A stretch of DNA of 18,824 nucleotides, from contig CALFEY010000282.1 in assembly GCA_937958295.1 (NCBI GenBank), positions 1 through 18,824 of the forward strand. Reading direction: 5' to 3'. The position numbers and the translations under genes were made by a program. This stretch comes from an uncultured Pseudomonadota bacterium. GTDB lineage: Bacteria; Pseudomonadota; Gammaproteobacteria; Burkholderiales; Casimicrobiaceae. Each line of letters opens with the position of its first letter. Within the stretch, counting starts at the first letter, position 1. Below are positions 1 through 6,017 of the stretch, piece by piece. The notes under the pieces are model-generated. The model did not search any database, was not told the DNA's origin, and saw only the letters and a program-made list of their open reading frames with translations.

Positions 1-202
1 CCTCGAGATCGCGGATCATGTGCGCGCGCGTGCCGGTCTCGCCCCCGGGTGCGGGCGCACGCTCTTCACGCGCCGGGATGCCCAGCACGGCAACGGAGAT
101 TCGCGGGTAGAGCACCGCCAGCCGCGCGCGGATCTGCTCGGCCTGCCACATGGAAGGCGCGAGCTTGCGGGTCGCGATGGTGAGGCGGCGCGGCGCAGGC
201 AC
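1..202 (-). CDS. HemC-like (porphobilinogen deaminase paralog), N-terminal fragment
   Basis: Reading leftward from a GTG at 202, 67 codons stay open to the window edge. The start of the protein (residues 7-20, LTIATRKLAPSMWQ) and the following AEQIRARLAVLYP match the first strand and helix of hydroxymethylbilane synthase, whose E. coli form begins LRIATRQSPLALWQA. The spacing to the RDLE that corresponds to the family's KELE is preserved without gaps. However, the usual TRGD and GGKGLF signatures are replaced by AREE and a GGETGT-type stretch, and the serine after the N-terminal arginine is a leucine. So the fold is recognisable but several substrate- or cofactor-contacting positions differ. 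GTG is the only plausible start: an in-frame stop lies ten codons upstream and no Shine-Dalgarno is visible. It sits 27 nt after the 2OG oxygenase gene on the same strand, so co-transcription is likely. The catalytic Asp and cofactor Cys lie outside the window, so activity cannot be judged. Confidence 0.7.
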   Translation of the reverse strand, partial: MPAPRRLTIATRKLAPSMWQAEQIRARLAVLYPRISVAVLGIPAREERAPAPGGETGTRAHMIRDLE

Positions 203-229
203 GCAAAAACTATAGCACGCGCCCTTGGG

Positions 230-862
230 CTAGCGCGCCCGCGGACGGCGCCGCATCCAGCCGGTGAGCGAGGCACGCTCTCGCGTGGCCGGCAGCACCT
301 CGTGCTCGAACGCGTCCGCCAGGAAGACCACGAGGGTGCCGCCTTGCGGGACGATGTCCGTGTGCGCGCCCGCGGGCAGGTGGAGGCGCAGCGCGCCGCC
401 GTCCGCGGGCTGCCAGCCGGCATTGAGATAGAGCACGACCGACAGCACGCGCGTGTCGTCGTCGCGGAAGCGGTCGCGGTGGCGCGCATATCCGGCTCCC
501 GGCGGGTAGAGCGCGTAGTGCAGTTCGTCGTCGACGATGCCGAGGTAGAGCTCGCGATTGCAGGCCTCGCGCAGCGCGGCAAGGCCGGCGCGTACGGGGG
601 CCTCGCAAGGCGCCGGCGCGGCGGCGTCGAGCCAGGCGATGCGGTCGCCGCGGGCGCCCTCGTGCGGCGCGCGCCCGGCCGTGAGGGCGCGGCCAGTACG
701 CGCCGGAATGAAGGCCCCGGCGGCGTCCTGCGCGAGGGCATGGCCTCGCAGCGCGGCGATCGCATCGGGCGCGAACGCCTCGGGCACGATCGCGTGGCCG
801 CGCGCGTGCAAAGCGGCGACCATCGCATCCACGGCAGGCCGGGCGAGCATCGCCGCTATCAT
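230..862 (-). CDS. 2-oxoglutarate/Fe(II) oxygenase, prolyl-4-hydroxylase-like
   Basis: The 210-residue protein has the double-stranded beta-helix signature of the P4Hc-type 2OG-Fe(II) oxygenases. Metal ligands are H128 and D130 (ARHRDRF) and H187 (FEHEVLP). R196 (RERASLTG) is the expected 2-oxoglutarate-binding arginine. The region YALYPPGAGYARHRDRF, then VLSVVLYLNAGW and GGALRL, is typical of the family. Such enzymes hydroxylate protein side chains or small molecules using O2 and 2-oxoglutarate; the substrate here is unknown. The start chosen is ATG 862, preceded by a purine stretch (GGAAAG); ATG 850 is an alternative. The frame stays open far upstream on the minus strand, but that part is antisense to denD and is treated as a shadow. 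The gene is divergent from denD with only 46 nt between starts, and lies just upstream of the HemC-like fragment. Confidence 0.82.
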   Translation of the reverse strand: MIAAMLARPAVDAMVAALHARGHAIVPEAFAPDAIAALRGHALAQDAAGAFIPARTGRALTAGRAPHEGARGDRIAWLDAAAPAPCEAPVRAGLAALREACNRELYLGIVDDELHYALYPPGAGYARHRDRFRDDDTRVLSVVLYLNAGWQPADGGALRLHLPAGAHTDIVPQGGTLVVFLADAFEHEVLPATRERASLTGWMRRRPRAR

Positions 863-908
863 AGCGGTCGCTTTCCACCACAACCGATACCTTGAGGAGG
901 ATCTTTCA

Positions 909-1886
909 ATGCGCATCGTGATCACGGGAGGCGCCGGCTTTCTAGGCAGCCGTCTCGTCCGCAAGCTGCTCGCCCGCAACACGCTCACCGACGCCAAGGG
1001 CCGCGAGCGCGAGATCTCGGCGATCACGCTCCTCGACGTCGTGCCCGCCGCGCTGCCCGGCGACAAGCGCGTCACCGCCCTCACCGGCGATCTCGGCGAT
1101 GCCGCGCTGCTCGAGCGTGCGCTGCCCACGGATACCGACACCGTATTCCACCTCGCCGCCGTAGTCAGCGGGCAGGCCGAAGCGGAGTTCGACACCGGCA
1201 TGCGCGTGAACCTCGACGGCACGCGCGCGCTCCTCGAGCGCTGCCGCAAGCTGACCTCGCCGCCCAAGCTCGTGTTCACGAGCTCGCTCGCCGTCTTCGG
1301 CGGACCGCTGCCCGATCCGGTGCCCGACGAGGCGCCGCTCAACCCGCAAGCGTCGTACGGGTTGCAGAAGACGCTCGGCGAATACCTCATCTTCGACATG
1401 TCGCGCAAAGGCTTCATCGACGGCCGCTCGCTGCGCCTGCCCACCGTGACGGTGCGTCCCGGCAAGCCCAATAAGGCGGCCTCGTCCTTCGCGAGCGGGA
1501 TCATCCGTGAGCCCTTGTCGGGGGTGGAGGCGATCTGTCCCGTGGCGCCCACCACGCAGATGTGGGTGCAGTCGCCGCGCGCGGCGATCGACAATCTGGT
1601 CATCGGCCACGAGGCACCCGCGTCGGCCTTCACGTACACGCGCTCGGTGAACGTCCCGGGCATCACGGTAGCCGTGGGCGACATGGTCGCCGCGCTGCGC
1701 GACGTGGCCGGCGAGGCGGTGGCAGCACGGGTCAAGTGGCAGTTCGATCCCGCCATCGATCGCATCGTGTCCACCTGGCCGGCACGCTTCGCCCCCAGGC
1801 TTGGACCGTCGCTGGGGATGAAGGCCGACGGCGACTTCGCGGGGATCGTGCGCGCCTACATGGATGACGACATGCCGCGCAGCTAG
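909..1886 (+). CDS. denD: D-erythronate dehydrogenase-type NAD-dependent epimerase/dehydratase
   Basis: This 325-residue extended short-chain dehydrogenase has the N-terminal Rossmann motif GGAGFLG (residues 7-13), an acidic residue after the second strand (LLD), FHLAA near 80-84, catalytic TSS around 124-126, and Y150-x-x-x-K154 (YGLQK). The pattern SRLVRKLL, TGDLGD, FDTGMRVNLDGTRALLE and LRLPTVTVRPG resembles DenD, which oxidises D-erythronate at C2 in four-carbon acid-sugar catabolism. That assignment comes from remembered family sequence and is good but not certain; a nucleoside-sugar epimerase is the alternative. The start is well supported by TTGAGGAGGA about 8 nt before ATG. The usual partners (a DenK/OtnK-type kinase and an OtnC-type decarboxylase) are not beside it, so it appears to be monocistronic. 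A hairpin follows the stop at once, and hemC converges on it. Confidence 0.78.
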   Translation: MRIVITGGAGFLGSRLVRKLLARNTLTDAKGREREISAITLLDVVPAALPGDKRVTALTGDLGDAALLERALPTDTDTVFHLAAVVSGQAEAEFDTGMRVNLDGTRALLERCRKLTSPPKLVFTSSLAVFGGPLPDPVPDEAPLNPQASYGLQKTLGEYLIFDMSRKGFIDGRSLRLPTVTVRPGKPNKAASSFASGIIREPLSGVEAICPVAPTTQMWVQSPRAAIDNLVIGHEAPASAFTYTRSVNVPGITVAVGDMVAALRDVAGEAVAARVKWQFDPAIDRIVSTWPARFAPRLGPSLGMKADGDFAGIVRAYMDDDMPRS

Positions 1887-1895
1887 CGACGGCAA

Positions 1896-1919
1896 CGCGT
1901 GGGGCGGACGCCCCGTGCG
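1896..1919 (+). terminator. Hairpin between convergent denD and hemC
   Basis: A 10-bp inverted repeat with a GGAC tetraloop (positions 1896-1905 pairing with 1910-1919) begins ten bases after the denD stop. Two of the pairs are G-U wobbles that work only in the plus-strand RNA, so it favours denD transcripts. No T-run follows, so it is at best an imperfect intrinsic terminator or a 3'-end stabiliser. A second, shorter hairpin (GCCGC at 1924-1928 with GCGGC at 1936-1940) spans the hemC stop codon. Confidence 0.4.
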
Positions 1920-1930
1920 GCCTGCCGCCG

Positions 1931-2899
1931 TTATTGCGGCGCGGCTTCGGCGGCGGCGATGAAGCGCGCGGCGCCGCGCGCGAGGAAGTCGTCGGCGAGC
2001 CCCCGGCCGAGCGCGTCGGCGGCGGCGAGGTCGCCAGCGTCGGCGTCGAGGGGGACGGCCCGCTCGCCGCGCAGCACCTCGGTGCCGTCGCGCACGGCGA
2101 TGAGGCCGCGCAGCCACAGCGCGCCGTCACGGAACGTGGCGTAGCCCGCGATGGGCGTGTGGCAGCTTCCCGACAGCGCGCGCGAAAAGGCCCGCTCCGC
2201 CGTGATGGCGAGGAGCGTGGGATGGTGGATGAGCGGCGCAAGCGCCGCGATGATGTCGGGCCGGTCGGTGGCGCACTCGATGCCGAGCGCGCCCTGTCCC
2301 ACGGCGGGAAGGAAGTCGGCGGGATCGAGGAGCGCGGAAATGCGGTGGTTCTGCTCGAGGCGGTTCAAGCCGGCGGCGGCGAGAATGGCGGCGTCGTAGA
2401 GGCCTTCGTCGAGCTTGCGCACCCGCGTGTTCACGTTGCCGCGCAGCAGGCGCACGGTGAGGCGCGGATTGCGCTCCCGCAATTGCGCCTCGCGACGAAG
2501 GCTCGACGTGCCCACGATCGCGCTGTCCGGCAGGGATTCGATCGCCGTGTAGCGGTTGGCCACGAGCGCATCGCGCGGGTCCTCGCGCTCGGGTACGGCG
2601 GCGATGACGAAGCCTTCCGCCATCTCCATCGGCATGTCCTTCAGCGAATGCACCGCGAAGTCGGCGCGGCCCTCGCGCATCGCGGTCTCGATCTCCTGGA
2701 TGAACAGCCCCTTGCCGCCGATGTTGGCGAGCGACTGGTCGAGGATACGGTCACCCTGCGTGGTGATTCCGCGCAGTACGATCTCGCACTCCGGATAGAG
2801 GGCGAGGAGGCGATCGCGGATGTACTGCGCATGGCACAGCGACAACGCCGACTTGCGCAATGCGATCTGCAGCTGCTTGGGAGGCATGAACGACGGCAT
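1931..2899 (-). CDS. hemC: Hydroxymethylbilane synthase (porphobilinogen deaminase)
   Basis: HemC condenses four porphobilinogens into hydroxymethylbilane in the cytosolic tetrapyrrole pathway. The 322-residue product has the full set of signatures: IALRKS near the N-terminus (R15, S17), GGKGLF (61-66), HSLKDMP with catalytic D88 (Asp84 in E. coli), SSLRR (132-136), LLRGNVNTRVRKL (arginines 153, 159, 161), AVGQGALGIEC, and the dipyrromethane-cofactor cysteine C246 in SGSCHTPI. Length fits the family (about 310). The start is uncertain: ATG 2899 is used, but ATG 2887 gives the more usual short leader and GTG 2941 is also in frame; none has a clear Shine-Dalgarno. The gene is 76 nt downstream of the GntR gene on the same strand, so read-through is possible, though the function is unrelated. 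hemD is not adjacent in this window. Confidence 0.95.
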   Translation of the reverse strand: MPSFMPPKQLQIALRKSALSLCHAQYIRDRLLALYPECEIVLRGITTQGDRILDQSLANIGGKGLFIQEIETAMREGRADFAVHSLKDMPMEMAEGFVIAAVPEREDPRDALVANRYTAIESLPDSAIVGTSSLRREAQLRERNPRLTVRLLRGNVNTRVRKLDEGLYDAAILAAAGLNRLEQNHRISALLDPADFLPAVGQGALGIECATDRPDIIAALAPLIHHPTLLAITAERAFSRALSGSCHTPIAGYATFRDGALWLRGLIAVRDGTEVLRGERAVPLDADAGDLAAADALGRGLADDFLARGAARFIAAAEAAPQ

Positions 2900-2975
2900 C
2901 GGGGTCGATGGGGGCGCGTGCGGACCGCCGGATTCTAGCACTGCCCCCGGGGACGGCCGCGCCGCCCCTCCGCCG

Positions 2976-3809
2976 CTACTCGACCTTCACCGTCCAGCGC
3001 GGGGCTTCCCCTTCGCTGTCGCGCGAGAGGTTGACGCGATACTCGTACTTGTCGGCGCGGTACAGGGCATGGATGGCCTCCACCGGACGACCCTTCACGT
3101 CGCGCATCACGCGCGTCATGCTGATGAGCGGCGCCCCGACCTCCACCCGCAGGTGCCCCGCCACCTCCACGCCGGCCACGGTCGCCGACAGGCGCTGCTC
3201 CGCCGCCACCGTCATCACGCCGGCGGCCTCGAGCGCGTGATTCACGGTGCGGTTGCCGAGCGCTTCCTCGGTGAGCCGGCTTGCCTCGGGCTCGGGCACG
3301 TAGCAGGTGGTGTACGAGAACGGCGCCTGGCTGTCGCTGCGTACGCGCACGATGCGCAGGGCCTGCGCGCCCGGCGCGCACTCCAGCAGCCGCGCGGCGT
3401 CTTCGGCCAGCGCGATCTTGCCGAAAGCGAGCACGCGCACCTTGGTACGCTGCTCGAAATCGACGATGTTCTCGAGCAGGCCGCTGAAGTTCGCGCGGTC
3501 CTGGCGTCGCGGCGGCGGCAGGGCGAAGGTGCCGCGGCCCTGCTGGCGCAGGATGAGCTGCTCCTGTTGCAGCATGTTGAGGGCCTTGCGGATCGTGACC
3601 CGCGACACGCCGAACGACACCGCGAAGCTCTCCTCGGTGGGCATGGGCGTGTCGGTGGGCCATTCGCCGTCGCGCACGCGCTGCTGCAGCACCGTGTACA
3701 CCTGGTAGTACCGGGGCACGAAGTCGGAGACGACGTGCTCGGCCCGGGCCGCGCGCCGCCGGCGTCGCGGGCCCTTGGTGGCGACCGCGGTTACCCGCGG
3801 GGCAGGCAC
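2976..3809 (-). CDS. GntR-family (HutC/UTRA subfamily) transcriptional regulator
   Basis: This 277-residue repressor-type protein has an N-terminal winged helix-turn-helix at about residues 30-98 (PRYYQVYTVLQQRVRDGEW, then MPTEESFAVSFGVSRVTIRKAL, then GRGTFAL). A C-terminal UTRA effector domain covers about 115-270, including APFSYTTCYVPE and a DKYEYRVNL ending. An arginine-rich stretch (RRRRR, 15-19) precedes the DNA-binding domain. GTG 3809 is chosen because GAAGG lies 7 nt upstream and it gives a compact 19-nt overlap with the end of the RidA-like gene; the longer frame to 3869 would overlap much more. It is the last gene of the ALDH-RidA-GntR operon. It is therefore the natural candidate to control that operon and the divergent ABC importer, sensing an import substrate or intermediate. 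HutC-type repressors of this kind commonly bind GTAT/ATAC-like palindromes; one such site lies at 5833-5848. Confidence 0.88.
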   Translation of the reverse strand: MPAPRVTAVATKGPRRRRRAARAEHVVSDFVPRYYQVYTVLQQRVRDGEWPTDTPMPTEESFAVSFGVSRVTIRKALNMLQQEQLILRQQGRGTFALPPPRRQDRANFSGLLENIVDFEQRTKVRVLAFGKIALAEDAARLLECAPGAQALRIVRVRSDSQAPFSYTTCYVPEPEASRLTEEALGNRTVNHALEAAGVMTVAAEQRLSATVAGVEVAGHLRVEVGAPLISMTRVMRDVKGRPVEAIHALYRADKYEYRVNLSRDSEGEAPRWTVKVE

Positions 3810-4192
3810 GCCGTGGCCTTCACTTCGAGGAGAAATGCAGAATTGGCGAGGGCGGTTGCGCCCACGCACGTCCAGGGGAACAAGGCGACGGGGAAGAGCT
3901 CGCGTTTGACCGTCCGGAACGCCTCCCAGTGCTGCGGCATGTCGACGTGATAGGTGGTCATGTCCACGATATCGTCGAACGTGCAGCCGGCCTCGGCGAG
4001 CACGTGGCGCAGGTTATCGAAAGCGGCGGCAAACTGGGCGCGCGGATCGGCGATGACGTTGAAGGCGGCATCGCGTCCCACCTGCCCCGCGACGAAGATG
4101 AAGTCGCCCACGCGCAGGGCCGGCAGGTAGCCCTTCTCGCGGGCGACGTCCTGCATGGCCGGCGGAACGATGGGCTCGCGCTCGAGTGTCAT
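3791..4192 (-). CDS. RidA/YjgF-family protein (atypical, no conserved arginine)
   Basis: The 133-residue protein has the YjgF/YER057c/UK114 fold pattern: GDFIFVAGQVGRD (29-41), AQFAAAFDNLRHVLAEAGCTFDDIVDMTTYHVDM (52-85) and a C-terminal LLEVKATACL. Canonical RidA proteins hydrolyse enamine/imine intermediates using an arginine (Arg105 in E. coli, in PARSCV). Here the aligned segment reads FPWTCV, putting W107 at that position, while the glutamate of the EIEAIA segment is kept (E123). It is therefore probably not a standard 2-iminopropanoate deaminase. RidA-fold enzymes next to aldehyde dehydrogenases also occur as 2-aminomuconate deaminases, one possible reading. ATG 4192 starts 2 nt after the ALDH stop, indicating tight co-translation, and the 3' end overlaps the GntR gene. 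Confidence 0.88.
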   Translation of the reverse strand: MTLEREPIVPPAMQDVAREKGYLPALRVGDFIFVAGQVGRDAAFNVIADPRAQFAAAFDNLRHVLAEAGCTFDDIVDMTTYHVDMPQHWEAFRTVKRELFPVALFPWTCVGATALANSAFLLEVKATACLPRG

Positions 4193-4194
4193 GG

Positions 4195-5757
4195 CTAGCG
4201 TCGCACGAAGGGGTTGGGAAACTCCACGCCCGTGGAAATCCACACGCTCTTGATCTCCATGTATTCGCGCATGCCGGCGATTCCGCCCTCGCGACCCATG
4301 CCGCTCATCTTGAAGCCCCCGAACGGCGACATGGTGCTGGTCATGCGGTAGTTGTTCACCCATATGGTACCAGCGCGGATGCGATCGGCCATCGTCAGCG
4401 CCCGCGCCATCGACTGCGTCCACACGCCCGCGGCGAGGCCGAACTGGATGTCGTTGGCGATGCGCACGGCGTCGTCGTCGTCTTCGAAACGGATCACGGA
4501 CAGCACCGGGCCGAACACCTCCTCCTGCGCGATGCGCATGCGGTTGTGGACATCGGCGAAGATGGTCGGCTCGTAGAAGAGGCCATCGGGCCAGCCGGCC
4601 ACCTGCGCGGGCTTACCGCCGGCCACGAGGCGCGCGCCCTCGGCAGTGGCGACCTCGACGTACTTCTTCACCTTCTCGTACTGCGGACGGGTGGAGATCG
4701 GCGCGATCTGCGTGGCAGGGTCGGCAGGATGGCCGAAGCGGACGTCGCGGATGAAGTCCGCGAGCTTGGCGAGGAACACGTCGTGGATCGAGGCCTGCAC
4801 GAGGAGGCGGGAGCCCGCCACGCAGCTCTGGCCCGATGCCGCGAAGATGCCCGCGACCACGCCTTTCACCGCCTCGTCGAGGTCGGCGTCGGCAAACACG
4901 ATGTTGGGCGACTTGCCCCCCAGCTCCATCGTGACCCGCTTCATGTGGCGGGCCGCCTTCTCGTTGATGATGCGACCCGCCTCCGGGCCGCCGGTGAAGG
5001 CAATGCGGTCAACGAGGGGATGGCTGACGAGCGCATCGCCGATCTCGGCGCCGTAGCCCGTCACCACGTTGACCACGCCCTTGGGAAAGCCGGCGGCCTC
5101 CACGAGCTTCACGAACTCGAGGAGCGAGGCCGAAGTGAACTCGGAGGGCTTCAGCACCACCGTATTGCCGGCGGCGAGCGCCGGTGCGAGCTTGAGGCTC
5201 GTCAGCGGCAGCGGCGAGTTCCACGGCATGATGCAGGCGACCACGCCCACCGCCTCGTACTTCGTGTAGTTGAACACGCCCGGCTTGTCGGACGGGATCA
5301 CCGTGCCTTCCATCTTGTCGGCAAGGCCGCTGTAGTAATAGTAGTAGTTGGCCATGTACTTCATCTGCATGAGGAGCTCGGCCAACAGCTTGCCGTTGTC
5401 CTTCATCTCCACGTGCGCGAGCCACTCGGCGTTGTCGGTGATGAGATCGCCGAGCTTGCGCAAGAGCGCGCCGCGCCGCGAGGCCGACATCGCGGGCCAC
5501 GCCCCGGTGGTGAAGGCGCGATGCGCCGCCTGCACGGCGCGGTCGGCGTCCTCCGCGGTGCCTCGCGGCACTCGCGCCCACACCTGCCCCGCGACCGGGT
5601 CCTCGGTGGGCAGCCACTGTCCTGCAACCGGATCCACGAAGGCGCCGTCGATGTAAAGGCCGTACTGCGCCAGGCCGTCGACGCGTGGCGTGCAGGCAAT
5701 GCCCGCACCGGTGGGATCGAGCCTGGCGGCCGCGGATCGTGCTGCTTCCTGGTTCAT
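4195..5757 (-). CDS. NAD(P)-dependent aldehyde dehydrogenase
   Basis: The 520-residue enzyme belongs to the ALDH superfamily and oxidises an aldehyde to the carboxylate. Catalytic and structural motifs are N180 (IMPWNSP), KPSE (203-206), FTGG (254-257), general base E278 in MELGGKSPN, nucleophile C312 in GQSCVAG, EEVFGPV, and SPFGGFKMSGMGRE near the C-terminus. A run of five tyrosines (138-142) in a helix is unusual. About 25 residues precede the first conserved segment. ATG 5757 is chosen because AAAGGG lies 5 nt upstream; the frame remains open to 5829 but without good support. It leads the ALDH-RidA-GntR operon and is divergent from a polyamine-type importer. This fits oxidation of an amino- or betaine-type aldehyde, but substrate specificity cannot be assigned from sequence alone. 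Confidence 0.93.
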   Translation of the reverse strand: MNQEAARSAAARLDPTGAGIACTPRVDGLAQYGLYIDGAFVDPVAGQWLPTEDPVAGQVWARVPRGTAEDADRAVQAAHRAFTTGAWPAMSASRRGALLRKLGDLITDNAEWLAHVEMKDNGKLLAELLMQMKYMANYYYYYSGLADKMEGTVIPSDKPGVFNYTKYEAVGVVACIMPWNSPLPLTSLKLAPALAAGNTVVLKPSEFTSASLLEFVKLVEAAGFPKGVVNVVTGYGAEIGDALVSHPLVDRIAFTGGPEAGRIINEKAARHMKRVTMELGGKSPNIVFADADLDEAVKGVVAGIFAASGQSCVAGSRLLVQASIHDVFLAKLADFIRDVRFGHPADPATQIAPISTRPQYEKVKKYVEVATAEGARLVAGGKPAQVAGWPDGLFYEPTIFADVHNRMRIAQEEVFGPVLSVIRFEDDDDAVRIANDIQFGLAAGVWTQSMARALTMADRIRAGTIWVNNYRMTSTMSPFGGFKMSGMGREGGIAGMREYMEIKSVWISTGVEFPNPFVRR

Positions 5758-5780
5758 CTGCACCCTTTCTGGAACTGGAT

Positions 5781-5797
5781 CGCCCCGCCGTGGGGCG
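5781..5797. repeat. GC hairpin in the ALDH leader
   Basis: CGCCCC (5781-5786) and GGGGCG (5792-5797) form a perfect 6-bp stem with a 5-nt loop, 23 bases upstream of the ALDH start codon. It would lie in the 5' untranslated region of the minus-strand operon. It is short, and in GC-rich DNA may be chance. Confidence 0.25.
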
Positions 5798-5832
5798 CTG
5801 TCGAAACGCATTGTTTGCGTTCCGTCCAAAAT

Positions 5833-5848
5833 TTGTATTGTTATACTA
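5833..5848. promoter_or_regulatory. Candidate GntR operator in divergent ALDH/ABC promoter region
   Basis: The 260-nt region between the ALDH start (5757) and the binding-protein start (6018) contains one conspicuously AT-rich island at about 5826-5858 in otherwise GC-rich DNA. Inside it TTGTAT (5833-5838), four bases, and ATACTA (5843-5848) form an inverted repeat with five of six arm positions paired (core GTAT-N4-ATAC). A further ATAC half-site lies at 5855-5858. TATACT at 5842-5847 is a good -10-like hexamer for the plus strand, but I see no convincing -35 at the right spacing. HutC-subfamily GntR proteins commonly recognise GTAT/ATAC-type palindromes, which is why I link it to the regulator at 2976-3809. 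The rest of the region (5859-6017) is GC-rich leader, with nothing else recognised. Confidence 0.42.
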
Positions 5849-6017
5849 TCATTAATACGACTCGCCGCGTATCATGGCGGCGGCGCCACCCGCCGCGGCG
5901 CAGTTGGCGAAAGCTCGATTCGCGCGACAATGGCGGCTCGAGCGCGAGGGGCCGCTGCACTGCGTGGATCGCCCCGCGCGCCACTCCATTTTCGTGAGCC
6001 CACCAGGAGATTTCCGC

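Noticed and set aside
20..895. Plus-strand open frame across the left end
   Set aside because: It is the complement of the oxygenase and HemC-like genes. Composition is Arg/Gly-rich and no motif is visible.
863..1774. Upstream extension of the 2OG oxygenase frame, giving a 514-residue protein
   Set aside because: The extra part is antisense to denD and has a low-complexity Ser/Arg-rich composition. A normal start at 862 begins the domain.
4195..5757. Five-tyrosine run in the ALDH as a sign of sequencing error or repeat expansion
   Set aside because: The codons are tightly in frame, the flanking helix is family-like, and no slippage repeat is present at DNA level. It is noted only as an oddity.
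4186..5997. 603-codon plus-strand open frame antisense to the aldehyde dehydrogenase
   Set aside because: Its translation is rich in His, Arg, Gly and Val with no family motif. It is the complement of an unmistakable ALDH gene, and GC-rich DNA commonly leaves such frames open.
5874..6017. 48-residue N-terminal extension of the polyamine-type binding protein
   Set aside because: It would place a cytoplasmic Arg-rich segment before a clear signal peptide, and it lacks the good AGGAGA site found before 6018.
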